From: Eupeodes corollae
Lineage: Eukaryota > Arthropoda > Insecta > Diptera > Syrphidae
Direction of reading: 5' to 3'
Assembly (NCBI RefSeq): GCF_945859685.1
Contig: NC_079149.1
Coordinates: forward strand, 79,537,073 to 79,601,072
Length of the DNA: 64,000 nt
Both the position numbers and the translations under genes were made by a program. Below are positions 51,885 through 62,250 of this stretch, piece after piece. A model generated the notes under the pieces. That model worked only from the letters and a program-made list of their open reading frames with translations. It did not search any database and was not told where the DNA came from. Numbering within the stretch: the stretch's first letter is position 1; every line of letters starts with the position of its first letter.

Positions 51885-52375
51885 CCTCTAGTGTTGACGT
51901 GTGAGCTCTGCACTATTCTTTGAAGTACAATGTTAAAAAAATCGCATGACAGAGCATCCTTGTCTAAAACCTTTTTTGACATCGAAAGGATCTGTTAATT
52001 GTGGGAATACTTTCTTCCGACCATATCTTACAGATAAGTTGGTGCATGCTGCTAACCAAATTATCTCCAGCTGCTTTGAAAAGCTCGGCATTCAAGCCAT
52101 CTGCTCCAGCAGCTTTGTTAGGCTTCAGCTTAGATAGGACAATCTTTACTTCGTCTAAGTCGGGGAGACGAGATAGTTTTCGTCGTCTATGTTGAATGAA
52201 TCATCCTGCCTCTCAGCGGAATTTGGTTCGTCGTCGCCGTTATACACTCTGCAGAAGTGGTCCTTCCATCTCCATTGAGGTCCACTATGATGTTTCTGTT
52301 CGAGGTTTATGTAGTTCTGAATTTCGTTTCAACTGTTCATAAGACTTTCGAACTTCATTCCTACAATTAAAGATT
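51885..52375 (-). mobile_element. LINE copy 4, internally deleted fragment
   Basis: The minus strand gives pieces of the same family: RNEVRKSYEQLK-like (about 52360), then SKLKPNKAAGADGLNAELFK (52140-52080), a deletion, then TDPFDVKKGF (51990) and DALSCDFFNIVL (51960-51925). Two internal deletions relative to copy 2. Inactive. Confidence 0.7.
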
Positions 52376-52519
52376 TGCAGACTTCTCTTACTTCTTATTT
52401 CTGCAAAATCAACACACATTCAAGACTTTTAGTAAACATTTTGACAAATCACACAAAAGACGAAATAAAGTTGCACAAAAAAAATATGTTCGTAGAATAT
52501 AAAATCTTTGGGGCATCTA

Positions 52520-52965
52520 AAATCATTTAAGGACCAAGGACATAATTCATAAATAACACACGCTTCACAAATAGCAGGAAACAATTCAAGAGTCCTAAAC
52601 ATATTTTACAATTGGAATCAAGTGCAGACCCAATGAAATATATCTTATTACTTACGGACTACAAACAACGACCTTGAATGCAAAAACACTTTAACAGCTA
52701 AGGGTAACTCAGAGCAAAATGGAAAAGATATTCTGAATTGACGGCCAAGTCAAAGGGTACAAAATAAAGATATTCGCAATAGAACCGGAATTATAGACGT
52801 CATAAATAAACTGAACAAGAATGCTCTAATGGAGCGGGGCATGCATCTAGACTTCAGGACCAAAGGTGGACAAAACTGACAAGGAAAAAGAGGCCAGAGA
52901 ACAAGAGACCAGCAGGGCGGCCTAATAAAAGATGGGGTGACGATTTATTAAAATTAGAGTCATAG
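52520..52965 (+). pseudogene. Reverse transcriptase C-terminal fragment, another non-LTR family
   Basis: In scattered frames: LRTTNNDLECKNTLTAKGNS, NKDIRNRTGIIDVINKLNKN and RPENKRPAGRPNKRWGDDLL (52889-52952). These match the tail of endonuclease-type RT proteins (M.R.I.R....VIN.I...K..WAGH..R; GRP..RW.DD). Frameshifted and 5'-truncated; no tail identified. Confidence 0.55.
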
Positions 52966-53039
52966 GGGAAGCCTTCGAGTAGGCTTATCCCAGTAACCAA
53001 TATTAATAACTTTAAATTTCTGAGAAATTAACTTTTTTA

Positions 53040-53564
53040 AAAAGCTCATTGCAAAAGCAACAAAATGTGATATCCGTGGCATTATCTCAAGACTCTGTGG
53101 TAACAAAGGCATCTTACGAAATTTGCTATATTCTTGGTAAGCTGATGAAACCGATCACCGATGCAGATATTGTCAAAGAATGTTTCGTAAGTGCTGCCGA
53201 TATACTGTTGATAAATTTAGCAACAAAAAACAAATATTTTCTGAAATAAAAAATCTACAGATGCCTGATTCAACATATGTGAGAAGTATTGAAGACATTT
53301 CCAAATATATTCGTAAAAAATTAATAGAATACTTAAGGAACTGTATGTTTTTTAGCTTGGCTTTAGATTCCAGCACTGATATTTCAGCAAAATCTCATTG
53401 CTCGGGGTTTGTTAGATGTTGCACAAAATTGAATTTAAGCTTCGAAGAATTTTTCAAATTCCTTCCGATGAAAAGTCAAATCCGGGAATAGATTACCTTG
53501 ATACAATTTCAAAGTTTTGTAGAACAGAATGATATTGATATTAAAAAAATCGTTAGTGTATGTA
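53040..53564 (+). pseudogene. hAT-superfamily transposase, first half
   Basis: Two overlapping frames give LQKQQNVISVALSQDSVVTK, YEICYILGKLMKPITDADIV, then (frame change near 53200) FSEIKNLQMPDSTYVRSIED, CMFFSLALDSSTDISAKSH (catalytic-Asp region) and NDIDIKKIVSVCT. This is the ZBED/FAM200-like branch of hAT transposases. The BED finger is missing upstream. The frame stops exactly at 53564-53567, where another element is inserted, and continues at 58700. Confidence 0.8.
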
Positions 53565-53828
53565 CAGGGGTGGAATCGCGTAAGGCGATTGTTGATTGTT
53601 GTCCATCAAAACGGATGAATTTGCTCCACGTAAGGTGATTATCAAATTGACTATCACTTTTTTGCTATTGTTTGTTAGTGACAGCTATTTAGGTGTCACT
53701 TTCATATATTTTGAATAATTTTTTGTGAGAAAGATAATTTGTGTGAACTTCAGCTCCGCTATAAATTTTAAATTTAGCAAAAAAAAAGGGAAAAGATATC
53801 AAAGTTAAAGCAAAAATAAGTGAACAGT

Positions 53829-53839
53829 AAGGTAAACTT
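53829..53839. repeat. SINE target-site duplication, left copy
   Basis: AAGGTAAACTT, repeated exactly at 56421-56431. Confidence 0.85.
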
Positions 53840-53883
53840 ATTTAAAACGTAGTACCCGTGGCATGATGGTTAGTGCGTTGGAC

Positions 53884-55131
53884 GATTCCTTGGCAAATGC
53901 CATAATCGCCGAGCAAACGGGAGCATGTCCCCTGTTAGTGATGAAGGTTGAGCTTCAGCTCATCTTCAATTCAATAAAAAATAAAAAGTCAGCAGGTGTC
54001 GATGGTATATCCAACGCTGTACTGAGACATTTACCGATGGAAGCAATTGACATTTACACCACACTCTTCAACAATCCACTGAATAATGCATTTTATCCAA
54101 TGCATTGGAAGACCGCTGTGGTTCATCCTCTCCCGAAAAAGGGAAAGGACAACTCCAACCCGTCAAATCTTCGGTCGATAAGTCTTCTTCCGAGCATCAG
54201 CAAAGTTTTCGAAAAGATCATTAATAGGGCTCTGACTAAGTGGGCTGCGGACAACAAAATAATTCCGGATAAACAGTTCGGGTTCAAGGCGGGTCATGAC
54301 ACAATTCATGCTGCGTCTAAGCTCGTTTCTGATATCCAATGGAATAAATCAAAACAACAATGCACAGGTGCTGTTCTGGTTGATTTGGAAAAGGCCTTTG
54401 ACACCGTATGGTTAGAGGGTCTGTACCTAAAACTGAGCAGGCTTGGCATAAGCAAGCCATTGTTGTATATACTTTATGATATGCTTAACGGTAGAAAGTT
54501 TGTTGTCAAAAGTGGCAATGTAACTTTTACCACAACATTCTCAATTAAAAATGGTCTTCAACAGGGAGCGGTGAATTCGCCGATTCTCTTCAGCATTTAC
54601 ACCAGCGACCTGATAGGTAGTCTTACAAAGGCAATTGCGTACGCCGACGATCTAATTGCGTACAGAACGGCCCGAAAGGTTGAGGTTATTAGAATTCTCT
54701 TGCAGCGTGATTTCGACAAGATTCAGCGATATTGCGACGACTGGAAACTGAAAATAAATGCCCAGAAGTCAGAGACAATTCTGTTCCGGACTCTGTTGGC
54801 TAGGGCCACGAGGGATAAGTGCAAGAATTTGCGCAAGATGGTCATCGTTGATCTTCACGGGCAGCCATTAGCGAGCAAAAGTGTAGTGAAGTACCTCGGT
54901 ATCTGGTTAGATCAGTATTTATATTTCGACAGACATATAAATGCTGCTCAGACCAGGGCCAGAGGAGCCTTCGCTCTAACGAAACGGCTGTTTTTTAGCA
55001 GTAGGCGTGACCCTAGAGTAAAGGTAATATGTTACATGGCCCTTATACGGCCGATGATCGTTTATGGTTGTCCTGTGTGGTTCAACGTTGCCCCTTCCCA
55101 GATGGAGAAGTTTCGGGTGTTCGAGCGGTAG
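53884..55131 (+). pseudogene. Reverse transcriptase of the Jockey-like insertion
   Basis: Key blocks: SIKNKKSAGVDGISNAVLRH, HPLPKKGKDNSNPSNLRSIS, LLPSISKVFEKII, FGFKAGHDTIHAASKL, VLVDLEKAFDTVWLEG (motif A), NGLQQGAVNSPILFSIYTSD and AIAYADDLIAY (motif C, near 54640), then LKINAQKSETILF and RPMIVYGCPVWFNVAPSQME. The upstream ATG at 53863 belongs to the SINE, not to this element. A frame change at about 55131 separates the final CLRRCTGLYR-type segment. Element of jockey type; dead because it is 5'-truncated. Confidence 0.85.
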
Positions 55132-56126
55132 TGTTTACGACGCTGTACCGGCTTATATCGAACAGCCGAATCTTCTTATGTGCATTACTTTTCCAACGAG
55201 GTCCTATACAACGGGGCTCGAATTGATAATTTCGTGATAAAACCAGTTCGAGATCACATTGCAAGAGCTATGTCTCCGACCAACACAGGGCGTTCTATCC
55301 GAACGACGAGTATTTTGAGGGTGCACGCTTGAGCGGCTTCATTTCACCAGAGTCATTCCTCTTTTTAGACAAATGCGGTCTGATACAGGATAGATTGGCA
55401 GTTCCGTTAATCTATGTACCACATCAGACGAAGAAGACGAAGACGTGGATAGCCGACTCCCATACAATCGGGACGTAATGGCACAAGGCGGAGCAGAGAT
55501 CCTTAGGTTCAGTAGGGCTGTGTCCGACCGAACTGATAGGGTGAAGCAGGAGAACCAGTTTTGGTGGCTTCAATCGGCACTTGATATTGGGTAGTCGGGA
55601 TGGCGTTTTAAGCCTTGGCCGGCTTACATTCTTGTGTTATAGTTTTAGGGTTTAGTTTTAAGTAGAATAGGCATGGTGGCACAAAAATAAATAGAAAAAA
55701 AATACAAAACAGAAAAAAATACAAAAAAAGAAACAATATTAAAAAAAAAACATTTAATAAAAAAAAAAAAAACAACAATATATGAAAAACAAAAATATTA
55801 GATAGTTAAATTTGCTGCTGTGGTTGTTCTAGTTGTAAGTAGCTTATAGGTAGAATAGGTAGTTTAAGTTAGCTTTAAGTTTCATTTAAGGACCTAATTG
55901 TAAGTAGTTTTTAAGTAAATATAAAAAGGATACTGATATTAGTTTTTTTTTAAATTTTCTAATGAATACAAAAATAAATGAAATTGAATTGAAGTTAAAA
56001 TAGATGTTAGGGCCGAAAGGCATTAGTATTAGGTATTATTGTTTAACTTAGAGTGTCCGTATGGGACCATTAAGTTAGTTGTAAGTTATGGATAATTAGG
56101 CTAGTTTTATGATTTTCAAAAAAAAA
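53884..56126 (+). mobile_element. 5'-truncated Jockey-like retrotransposon inside the SINE
   Basis: Bounded by exact 10-bp duplicates TGCGTTGGAC (53874-53883 and 56127-56136) and ending in a nine-base A tail. Starts in the linker before the reverse transcriptase, so the endonuclease is lost. The frame stays open to 55131, then shifts, and the rest of the C-terminus is in other frames to about 55600. The remaining 0.5 kb is A-rich 3' UTR. Confidence 0.9.
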
Positions 56127-56470
56127 TGCGTTGGACTGTCATGCAACTGGTCTTGGGTTCAATCCCTGCCTGTGACACCTTAATTTAAAAAAATTAATTT
56201 TCGAGGGTACTGCCTCTTGCGAGGAATTGACAAATCCTTTAAGAGTAATTCTTGTCATGAAAACTGCTTTCTTAAATTAGCCGTTCGAATTCGTCCTTAA
56301 ATTGTAGGTCCCTTCCATTGCTGACAACAGTACTCGCACGCAGGAATGGTTGAGAGTTGTAAGTTACTAGGCCTTGGTTCACAACGGACTGTTGCGCCAC
56401 CCAATTTTTTTATTTATTATAAGGTAAACTTCAATGCAAATTTTCTATCAGTACAACAGAACGAGAAATA

Positions 56471-58000
56471 CAGTGTCGAGCAAAAGTCTTGGTACCCGTG
56501 TGGGTATTCTTGAAAAATGAGTTGTGTAAATGATATAAAGACAGAAAAATATCCTTCAAGGATCTCAAAAAAGTTAAAATAAAAGTATTAGTCCCTAACA
56601 ACAATAGTGCAAAAGTCTTGGTACCCTAGAAGGACAAAAGAATTTAATTCTGTTTCGAATGTTTTATGTTAAGAATATAATTACCTTATATTTTGTGGGA
56701 AAACCTTTGAGCCTAATAACCTCTTTTAAACGATTTGGCATAGAGTTCACAAGTTTTCGCGTGACATCTGACACCGGGAGCTCTTTAAGGTGGGTTTTGC
56801 TCGTTGTGTTGGTTAAGATTTTGGGGGGGTGTAACTAGCATGTGGGGCGTGTTGTAGGAGAACTACAACTTTACATTTGTATCCGTATGCTTGGGATCGT
56901 TATCCTGTTGGAAGTGATATGTGTCTACGATCCCAAGTTTCTCTGCACTTTGTTGTAAGTTTTGTTTTAAGATGTTCAAATAAACTTCCTTATTCATAAT
57001 TCCATCAATTATTGTCAAATTCCCGACACCACTGGATGGCATACACCCCTATACCATTACACCACCGTCACCGTGTTTCACATTTTTAATAATGTTTTTA
57101 GGATTCAAGGCTTCGCCTTGTTTTCTCTACACTCTAATCCTCCCATCTGAGCCAAAAATGTTGAATTTCGACTCATCGGAGAACATTACGTTGTCCCAAA
57201 ATTCATTTCATTTATTTTTATAATCCTTTGCAAAGTCCAGTCTTTTCTTTTTATTTATTTCACTTATGAACGGCTTTTTACGAGGTGTGCACGACGGAAC
57301 TGTCCATGGAGAAACTGTTTTATTTAAACTAATCTGTATTTCGGTAGCAATCTTTGGAGCACTTTTGAATGGATCTTTTTTTATTATACTCGCGATTTTT
57401 CGTTCATCTCTTTCTGTAAGCTTGCGCGGACGACCAGACCTGACTTTATTTTCGATTCGGTTTTGTTTATTGTAACGGTTAATCACATTTTGTATGGTAG
57501 ATTTAGGTCGTCCAACTATTTTATTAATATCCGCATAACTTACCTTGCTCATGGCAATTAATAATAACTTGACGCTCATTTACCGTTAATTCTTTTCTAA
57601 CCATCGCTTTTTTGGTTTTAAAAAATAAAATTTCTTTAACCTTAACATGCACGACCGATCGCTTTGTACTGATTGACACACACATGTCATATTACAAGCT
57701 TCATGTAAAAAAAAAAAAAAAACAAAGCCAACAGGACCGTTACAAATTTAGACATTTAAAACTAGTAAAGTGCAGAAGTACCTAGACTTTTGCACTACTT
57801 TTTTCATAAATTTCAAGGTTTTATTATTTTTTGCTAGAAAATAGAATTTGTTTTTGAATTTTTTCTATTGGTAAAACAAAGAATAAGGTTTTATCATAAT
57901 AAATAACTTGATGCATAAAAATTAAGTCCTTAAGTTTTCTTTTCTTTCAAATCTTTTAATAACATGGCGCTTTGAGTACCATGACTTATGCTCGACACTG
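56471..58000 (-). mobile_element. Tc1-type transposon inserted in the Harbinger element
   Basis: 1530 bp, ends CAGTGTCGAGCAAAAGTCTT and the inverse of CAGTGTCGAGCATAAGTCAT, TA on both sides (56469-56470 and 58001-58002). A second pair of subterminal repeats (GCAAAAGTCTTGGTACC near 56611 and its inverse near 57790) lies inside, as in IR/DR-type elements. The minus strand (57579-57208) carries the paired-type DNA-binding region, SYADINKIVGRPKSTIQNVI and SGRPRKLTERDERKIASII, then DESKFNIFGSDGRI (about 57175) and a YHFQQDNDP...-like stretch in broken frames. Inactive. Confidence 0.88.
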
Positions 58001-58699
58001 TAACTACAAAAAGTTCAATTGCTGAGAATCAACTTAAGGAATAAAGCAAATATTTTGGAACTTCCTAACCCAATGTAACAAGAAACTTTCTATAAATATT
58101 TTTAAATAAGTTATTTACAACATAACGATGGACGTATAAATTATTTATTTCAGATTCGATTGAACAAAGAAACGTTTTTGTATGTTTTGCGGTTGCTCGC
58201 TTTAATATCAGGAATAAGATCAACACATATGTATTTCACCTATCCTTCAATTGGCTGCAACTTTAAATCTTTATGGAGGTGGTGGTTATCAACGACAAGT
58301 TGAGGCTGATTAAGCTGCACCGATGGGCCAAAGTACTGTAGCTGAAATAAGCGATGCAGTTATTAAGAAAATGCAGTTGGTGCTATGTCCACTTTTCATC
58401 AAATTTTAGCCCTTGGATTCACAGAAGAATTTATATTTGAAAATATAACAAACATTCTTATTAATTTATAATTATTATTTAGTATAGTTATAGGTATACT
58501 TACATTTTCGCAGAAACGAAATCGAAATGACATTTAAGCCTGTTACAATTTGTACCAAGTTTCCCAAACTTGGGTAAGTGCTGCCAGTAAATCGTAAAGT
58601 TTTAGCGATCAATGTACACAGAACAAAGAAAAGTTGATGATCAAAATTGACTATCAAAACAGTGACAATCAACTATCGCCTTACGCGATTCCACCCCAG

Positions 58700-59700
58700 A
58701 TAACTGTCCATCCATTTCTGTATCTGAAAAAGTGAAAATGGATTTATAATCTTGTTTAAACAAAATGTAATTTGACAAATTTAATTACATTTCATTGCAT
58801 TATTCATTAAGAAAACTTGGCTGCGCTGATGCTCTGATGAAGATTGTAATGATTATTGTGAATTATATTAGAGCGATAGAATTAAACCACAGAAAATTTA
58901 AAAGCCTTTTGGAAGAATTGGGAAGTGAGTATGGTGACATTCTTTTACATACATCTGTGCGATGGCTTAGTAAGGGACGGGTTTTGGAAAGGTTCCACGA
59001 AATAATCCTAATCTACAAAAAATTAAAAGTTTACCCAGAATTGCAAGATGATCAATGGTGATGTCTTTTAGCATTTTTATGCGATATCTCAGGAAAACTT
59101 ACTAGCCTCAATCGAAATTTACAAAGATAAAATAACATAATTTCAGAGATGGTAAGCAAAATATTTGCTTTTGAAGAAAAGCTTAAAATGTTTCATGAAG
59201 AAATAAGAAGTAAATAGCTACAAGATTTTCCAACAATGGTAATGGCTACAGAGGACCTCATCGATATCTCTGAAGAAAACTGCTCAACAATATTGAAAAA
59301 TCAGACAAAAAAAAATGCTTAACGCTTGTAGAAAACCCATGTCATCTGGAAACAACGACTATCTCACGGGAGGCTTCTGTTTTAAATCAAGATCAGGCAA
59401 AGTTTTTTGATGAGTTCATCGATTTCAAATCTTGCGGGTATACTTAGAATTTGAAGCATCGTTCCCGAAAAATATGCAATCTTCAAAAGAATTTCACAGA
59501 TTCTGCTGTAATTATTTGGATCTAAATTTGTTTGCAAATCGTCGTTTTCAAGAATGAAATATGCAAACAAAATTACCGAAACAAACTAAAGGACTCCCAC
59601 CGTGATGATGCCATTATTTTTGCATGCAGCAACAAACCAGATCTAAATAAAGTTTTTAAATGTGTTCTCAATTACAAAAACCACATTAAAATATTTTCAA
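58700..59700 (+). pseudogene. hAT-superfamily transposase, second half
   Basis: Continues the frame from 53564 with D-N-C-P-S, then after a short degraded stretch LRKLGCADALMKI, RKFKSLLEELGSEYGDILLH, TSVRWLSKGRVLERFHEI, KLKVYPELQDDQW, LAFLCDISGKLTSLNRNLQ and EMVSKIFAFEEKLKMFHEEI. Near 59500-59640 the hAT dimerisation motif is recognisable (SKFVCKSSFSRMKYANK, usual CESSFSRMKY..K). Many stops; inactive. The right TIR was not found. Confidence 0.8.
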
Positions 59701-60044
59701 TAAATAAATAATTAGATAATGTATATGTGCATACACATTAAAATGAATATTAGGTATTATTTACGATTAAAAAAATGTTTGTGGCCCGGGATAGCGTTAT
59801 AAAATTATAATTGTGGTCGATTAAAAAAAGGTTGAGTATGGCTGGCCGACATGATATAAGTTATCACAATTTTTATAATTTTTTTATCAAATCTGTTAAT
59901 AATAGTTCATAGACGTATAAAAAGATAAATAAAGTTTGGTACTGCAAAAAAAAAATAAAAATTATAATAATTAAGACATTTAGTTTAAAATTCCCTATTA
60001 TTTTGAAGGTCAAAACAAAAATTGTTTAAAAAAAAAATAAAATG
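59701..60044. other. Non-coding hAT 3' flank
   Basis: AT-rich. GGTTGAGTATGGCTGG near 59831 resembles subterminal sequence of hAT elements, but no inverted partner at the left side was found. Confidence 0.3.
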
Positions 60045-60297
60045 TCGTAGCATATCATCCTTCCTTCTTAAAACCTTGGAAAGATTGATTGAAATTTATA
60101 TCAGACATAATTTAAAACCATGCCTCATTTCCACAGCTCAACATGCTTACTCTAAGTGAAAATCAGTAGAATCAGCACCTCACTCGCTGGTACGTACTAT
60201 TGAACATTCCCTCGAATACAAAGAATATAACCTGGAAGCGTTTCTAGATATTGAAGGAGCTTTCAACAACGTCAGTTACCAGGCGATCACAACAGCA

Positions 60298-60765
60298 ATG
60301 GATAAGTGGAAATTAGAGAAGTCACTCATAGATCTTATAAGTCTCATGCTCAAAAGCAGGACAATAATTTCTAACATGAGAAGTTTTACTACCACCAGAT
60401 CGGCGAATCGAGGCACTCCCCAAGGTGGAGTCCTTTCGCCTCTTTTATGGAACATGGTAGTAAACGATCTACTTACAGCATTGGAAGCAGAGGGTTTTAA
60501 GGTGATTGCCTATGCTGACGACGTTGCGATATCCGTATCTGGGAAGCACTCCCAAGTTCTCTGGGAACTCCTACAAAATGCCCTAAACAGGCTAACTAAA
60601 TGGGCTAAGCAATGTCGATTGGACGTCAACCCACACAAAACAGAATTAATACTCTTTTCGAGAAGATATAAAATTCCTCAGATTAGCCCACCCAAGATTA
60701 GAGGAATACCATTAAGCTTTTCCGATCAAGCTAAATATTTGGGCCTCATTTTAGACAAAAACTAA
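60298..60765 (+). pseudogene. Reverse transcriptase core of the LOA-type LINE
   Basis: 155 open codons with all catalytic residues of motif C (YADD) and the TPQGG box. It reads directly from motif A upstream (60230-60297) in frame. A one-base change near 60762 (DKN then stop) moves the rest into the next frame, where NWKANIDERVKKATVALFTC continues. Confidence 0.85.
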
Positions 60766-61269
60766 ATTGGAAGGCAAATATTGATGAAAGAGTCAAAAAG
60801 GCTACTGTAGCGCTTTTTACTTGTAAAAAGGCCATAGGATCAAAATGGGGCTTCTCCCCAAAAATAACCCACTGGCTATACACTTCGGTAATCAGGCCAA
60901 TACTCATTTATGGAGCCGTCGTATGGTGGACCGCACTGGACAAGATGGTAAATCTGAATAAGCTCATCAAAGTCCAGCGGTCAGCATGTATGTGCATCAC
61001 AGGAGCACTTCGCTCAATACCAACCGCTGCACTGGAAGTGCTTTTAAACCTAACACCACTTGACATCTTCTCTAAAAAGGTGGATGCCAACTCATGTGTA
61101 AGGCTTAGAGCCACCTCTCAATGGACCAGTAACAATACTGGACATACTACTATTTTAGACAATTTCAGATCTATCCCAGATCGCTTAGACTATACCACTC
61201 CAAAAATGGTATTTGGTAAAAGATTCCATGTGTCCATCCCTTCAAGATCCACCTGGGAAGAAGAGAGAC

Positions 61270-61838
61270 CCCTGGAAGACGATGCGGTACACTTCTATAC
61301 AGACGGTTCAAATACCGATCACGGAGTTGGAAGTGGTATCTTTTCAGAACAACTGAATCTCAGTCTATCCTATAGACTTCCTAATCAATGTAGTGTATTC
61401 CAGGCAGAAGTAATGGCGATTAAAGAAGCACTATCCTAGCTCAAAGAAAACGTTATATCTTGTAAGGATATACGAATCTTCTCAGACAGCCAAGCCGCTC
61501 TTAAATCTCTCGCGTCTGTCTCCACAAACTCTCAAACAGTCCACGATTGTCAATCATCTCTGAATGAGATGACGGAACAGTTTAACATTCACCTCATTTG
61601 GGTGCCAGGCCACAGAGACATTCCGGGAAATTGTAAAGCCGATGAGCTCGCCAAAAACGGAACACTTCTGCCTTATGTTAGACAAAAACATAACATAGGA
61701 ACACCACTTGCTACATGCAAATATCTTCTCAAGCAATATGCTCTAGAAACAACAAATACTAGATGGTCACAAAGTACGACCTGCCTAGCAACCAAGCAAA
61801 TATGGCCAAGTATTGACTTAAAACGGTCAAAAAGATGA
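61270..61838 (+). pseudogene. RNase H domain of the LOA-type LINE
   Basis: The four acidic residues of RNase HI are all visible: Asp in YTDGS, Glu in QAEVMA, Asp in FSDSQAA and Asp in KADELA, with the His loop WVPGHRDIPGN. A stop after EALS (61437-61439) breaks the frame in the middle, but the sequence resumes at once in frame (LKENVISCKD), so this is a point nonsense change. Confidence 0.8.
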
Positions 61839-62250
61839 TATCACTGAGCAGACAAAGTATAAGCTCTACAATTGGAGTAATAACGGGACACTGCCTCATA
61901 GGAAGACATGCTCTGAGGCTAGGGGTCTACACAAATGACTTCTGTAGAAGCTGCATGGACGAGGAGGAAGAGGAAATAGTCCAACAACTTCTATGTACAT
62001 GTCCAGCACTCTCCATTAGAAGGAATTACTTTCTCGGTAATCCCTTCTTCGATAACACCAGTGAACTGGCAACGATTGACACAAAACGTCTCTCTAACTT
62101 TATTAAAAGTACAAAATGGTTTCTTTAAATTCATTACTCTCCCATGAGTAAGTAACCTCTTTAGTGGTATCACAGTGGACCCTTGAGTTCTACGTGTGTC
62201 AATGACATCTGGACAGCCACTCCAACCTAACCTAACCTATTCGGTAGCAT

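Larger units (their letters stand above)
53840..56420 (+). mobile_element. tRNA-derived SINE, split by a retrotransposon
   Basis: The SINE body is 53840-53883 plus 56137-56420. Rejoined it has a tRNA-like head: an A-box-like TGGCATGATGGTTAGTGC (53858) and a B-box GGTTCAATCCC (56156). The tail (56270-56405) is shared with the LINE at 35134-35265 and ends GGACTGTTGCGCCACC plus a T-rich run. An 11-bp duplication AAGGTAAACTT flanks the whole. It lies within the Harbinger element. Not a functional tRNA gene. Confidence 0.85.
53568..58696 (+). mobile_element. Harbinger-type TIR element inserted in the hAT transposase
   Basis: Starts GGGTGGAATCGCGTAAGGCG and ends with its inverse (CGCCTTACGCGATTCCACCC), TIR about 22 bp. 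CAG is present at 53565-53567 and 58697-58699; removing one copy plus the element restores hAT codons V-C-T-D-N-C-P-S. Its own remaining transposase (58020-58440) has LRINLRNKANILELPN, an intron ending TTTCAG, then IRLNKETFLYVLR, GGGGYQRQV and ISDAVIKKMQLVLCP, as in PIF/Harbinger. The C-terminal DDE half is absent. It is itself interrupted by a SINE and a Tc1 element. Confidence 0.9.
60045..62250 (+). mobile_element. 5'-truncated LINE with RNase H, LOA-type
   Basis: Order: LERLIEIYIRHNLKPCLIS, EAFLDIEGAFNNVSYQAIT (motif A), RSANRGTPQGGVLSPLLWNM, VIAYADDVAISVSGK (60509-60540), KAIGSKWGFSPKITHWLYTS, VIRPILIYGAVVWW, then RNase H (VHFYTDGSNTD, VFQAEVMAIKEAL, IFSDSQAALKSL, LIWVPGHRDIPGNCKADELA) and a C-terminal HCLIGRHALRLGV...CRSCMDEEE zinc knuckle. 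Frame breaks near 60762, 61439 and 61836. The 3' end is CTAACCTAACCTAACC-like at 62225. The combination of RT and RNase H is as in LOA/I-group elements; LOA is my best guess. Confidence 0.85.

Noticed and set aside
53863..53883. ATG start of a 422-codon reverse transcriptase frame
   Set aside because: These codons belong to the SINE head and the target duplication; the retrotransposon starts at 53884.
53851..56180. A tRNA gene
   Set aside because: A- and B-box-like words exist only when the SINE halves are rejoined, and no clover-leaf of a functional tRNA could be formed; it is a tRNA-derived SINE head.
62220..62240. Telomeric (CCTAA)n array
   Set aside because: Only about three units at the exact 3' end of a LINE; an element tail, not a telomere.
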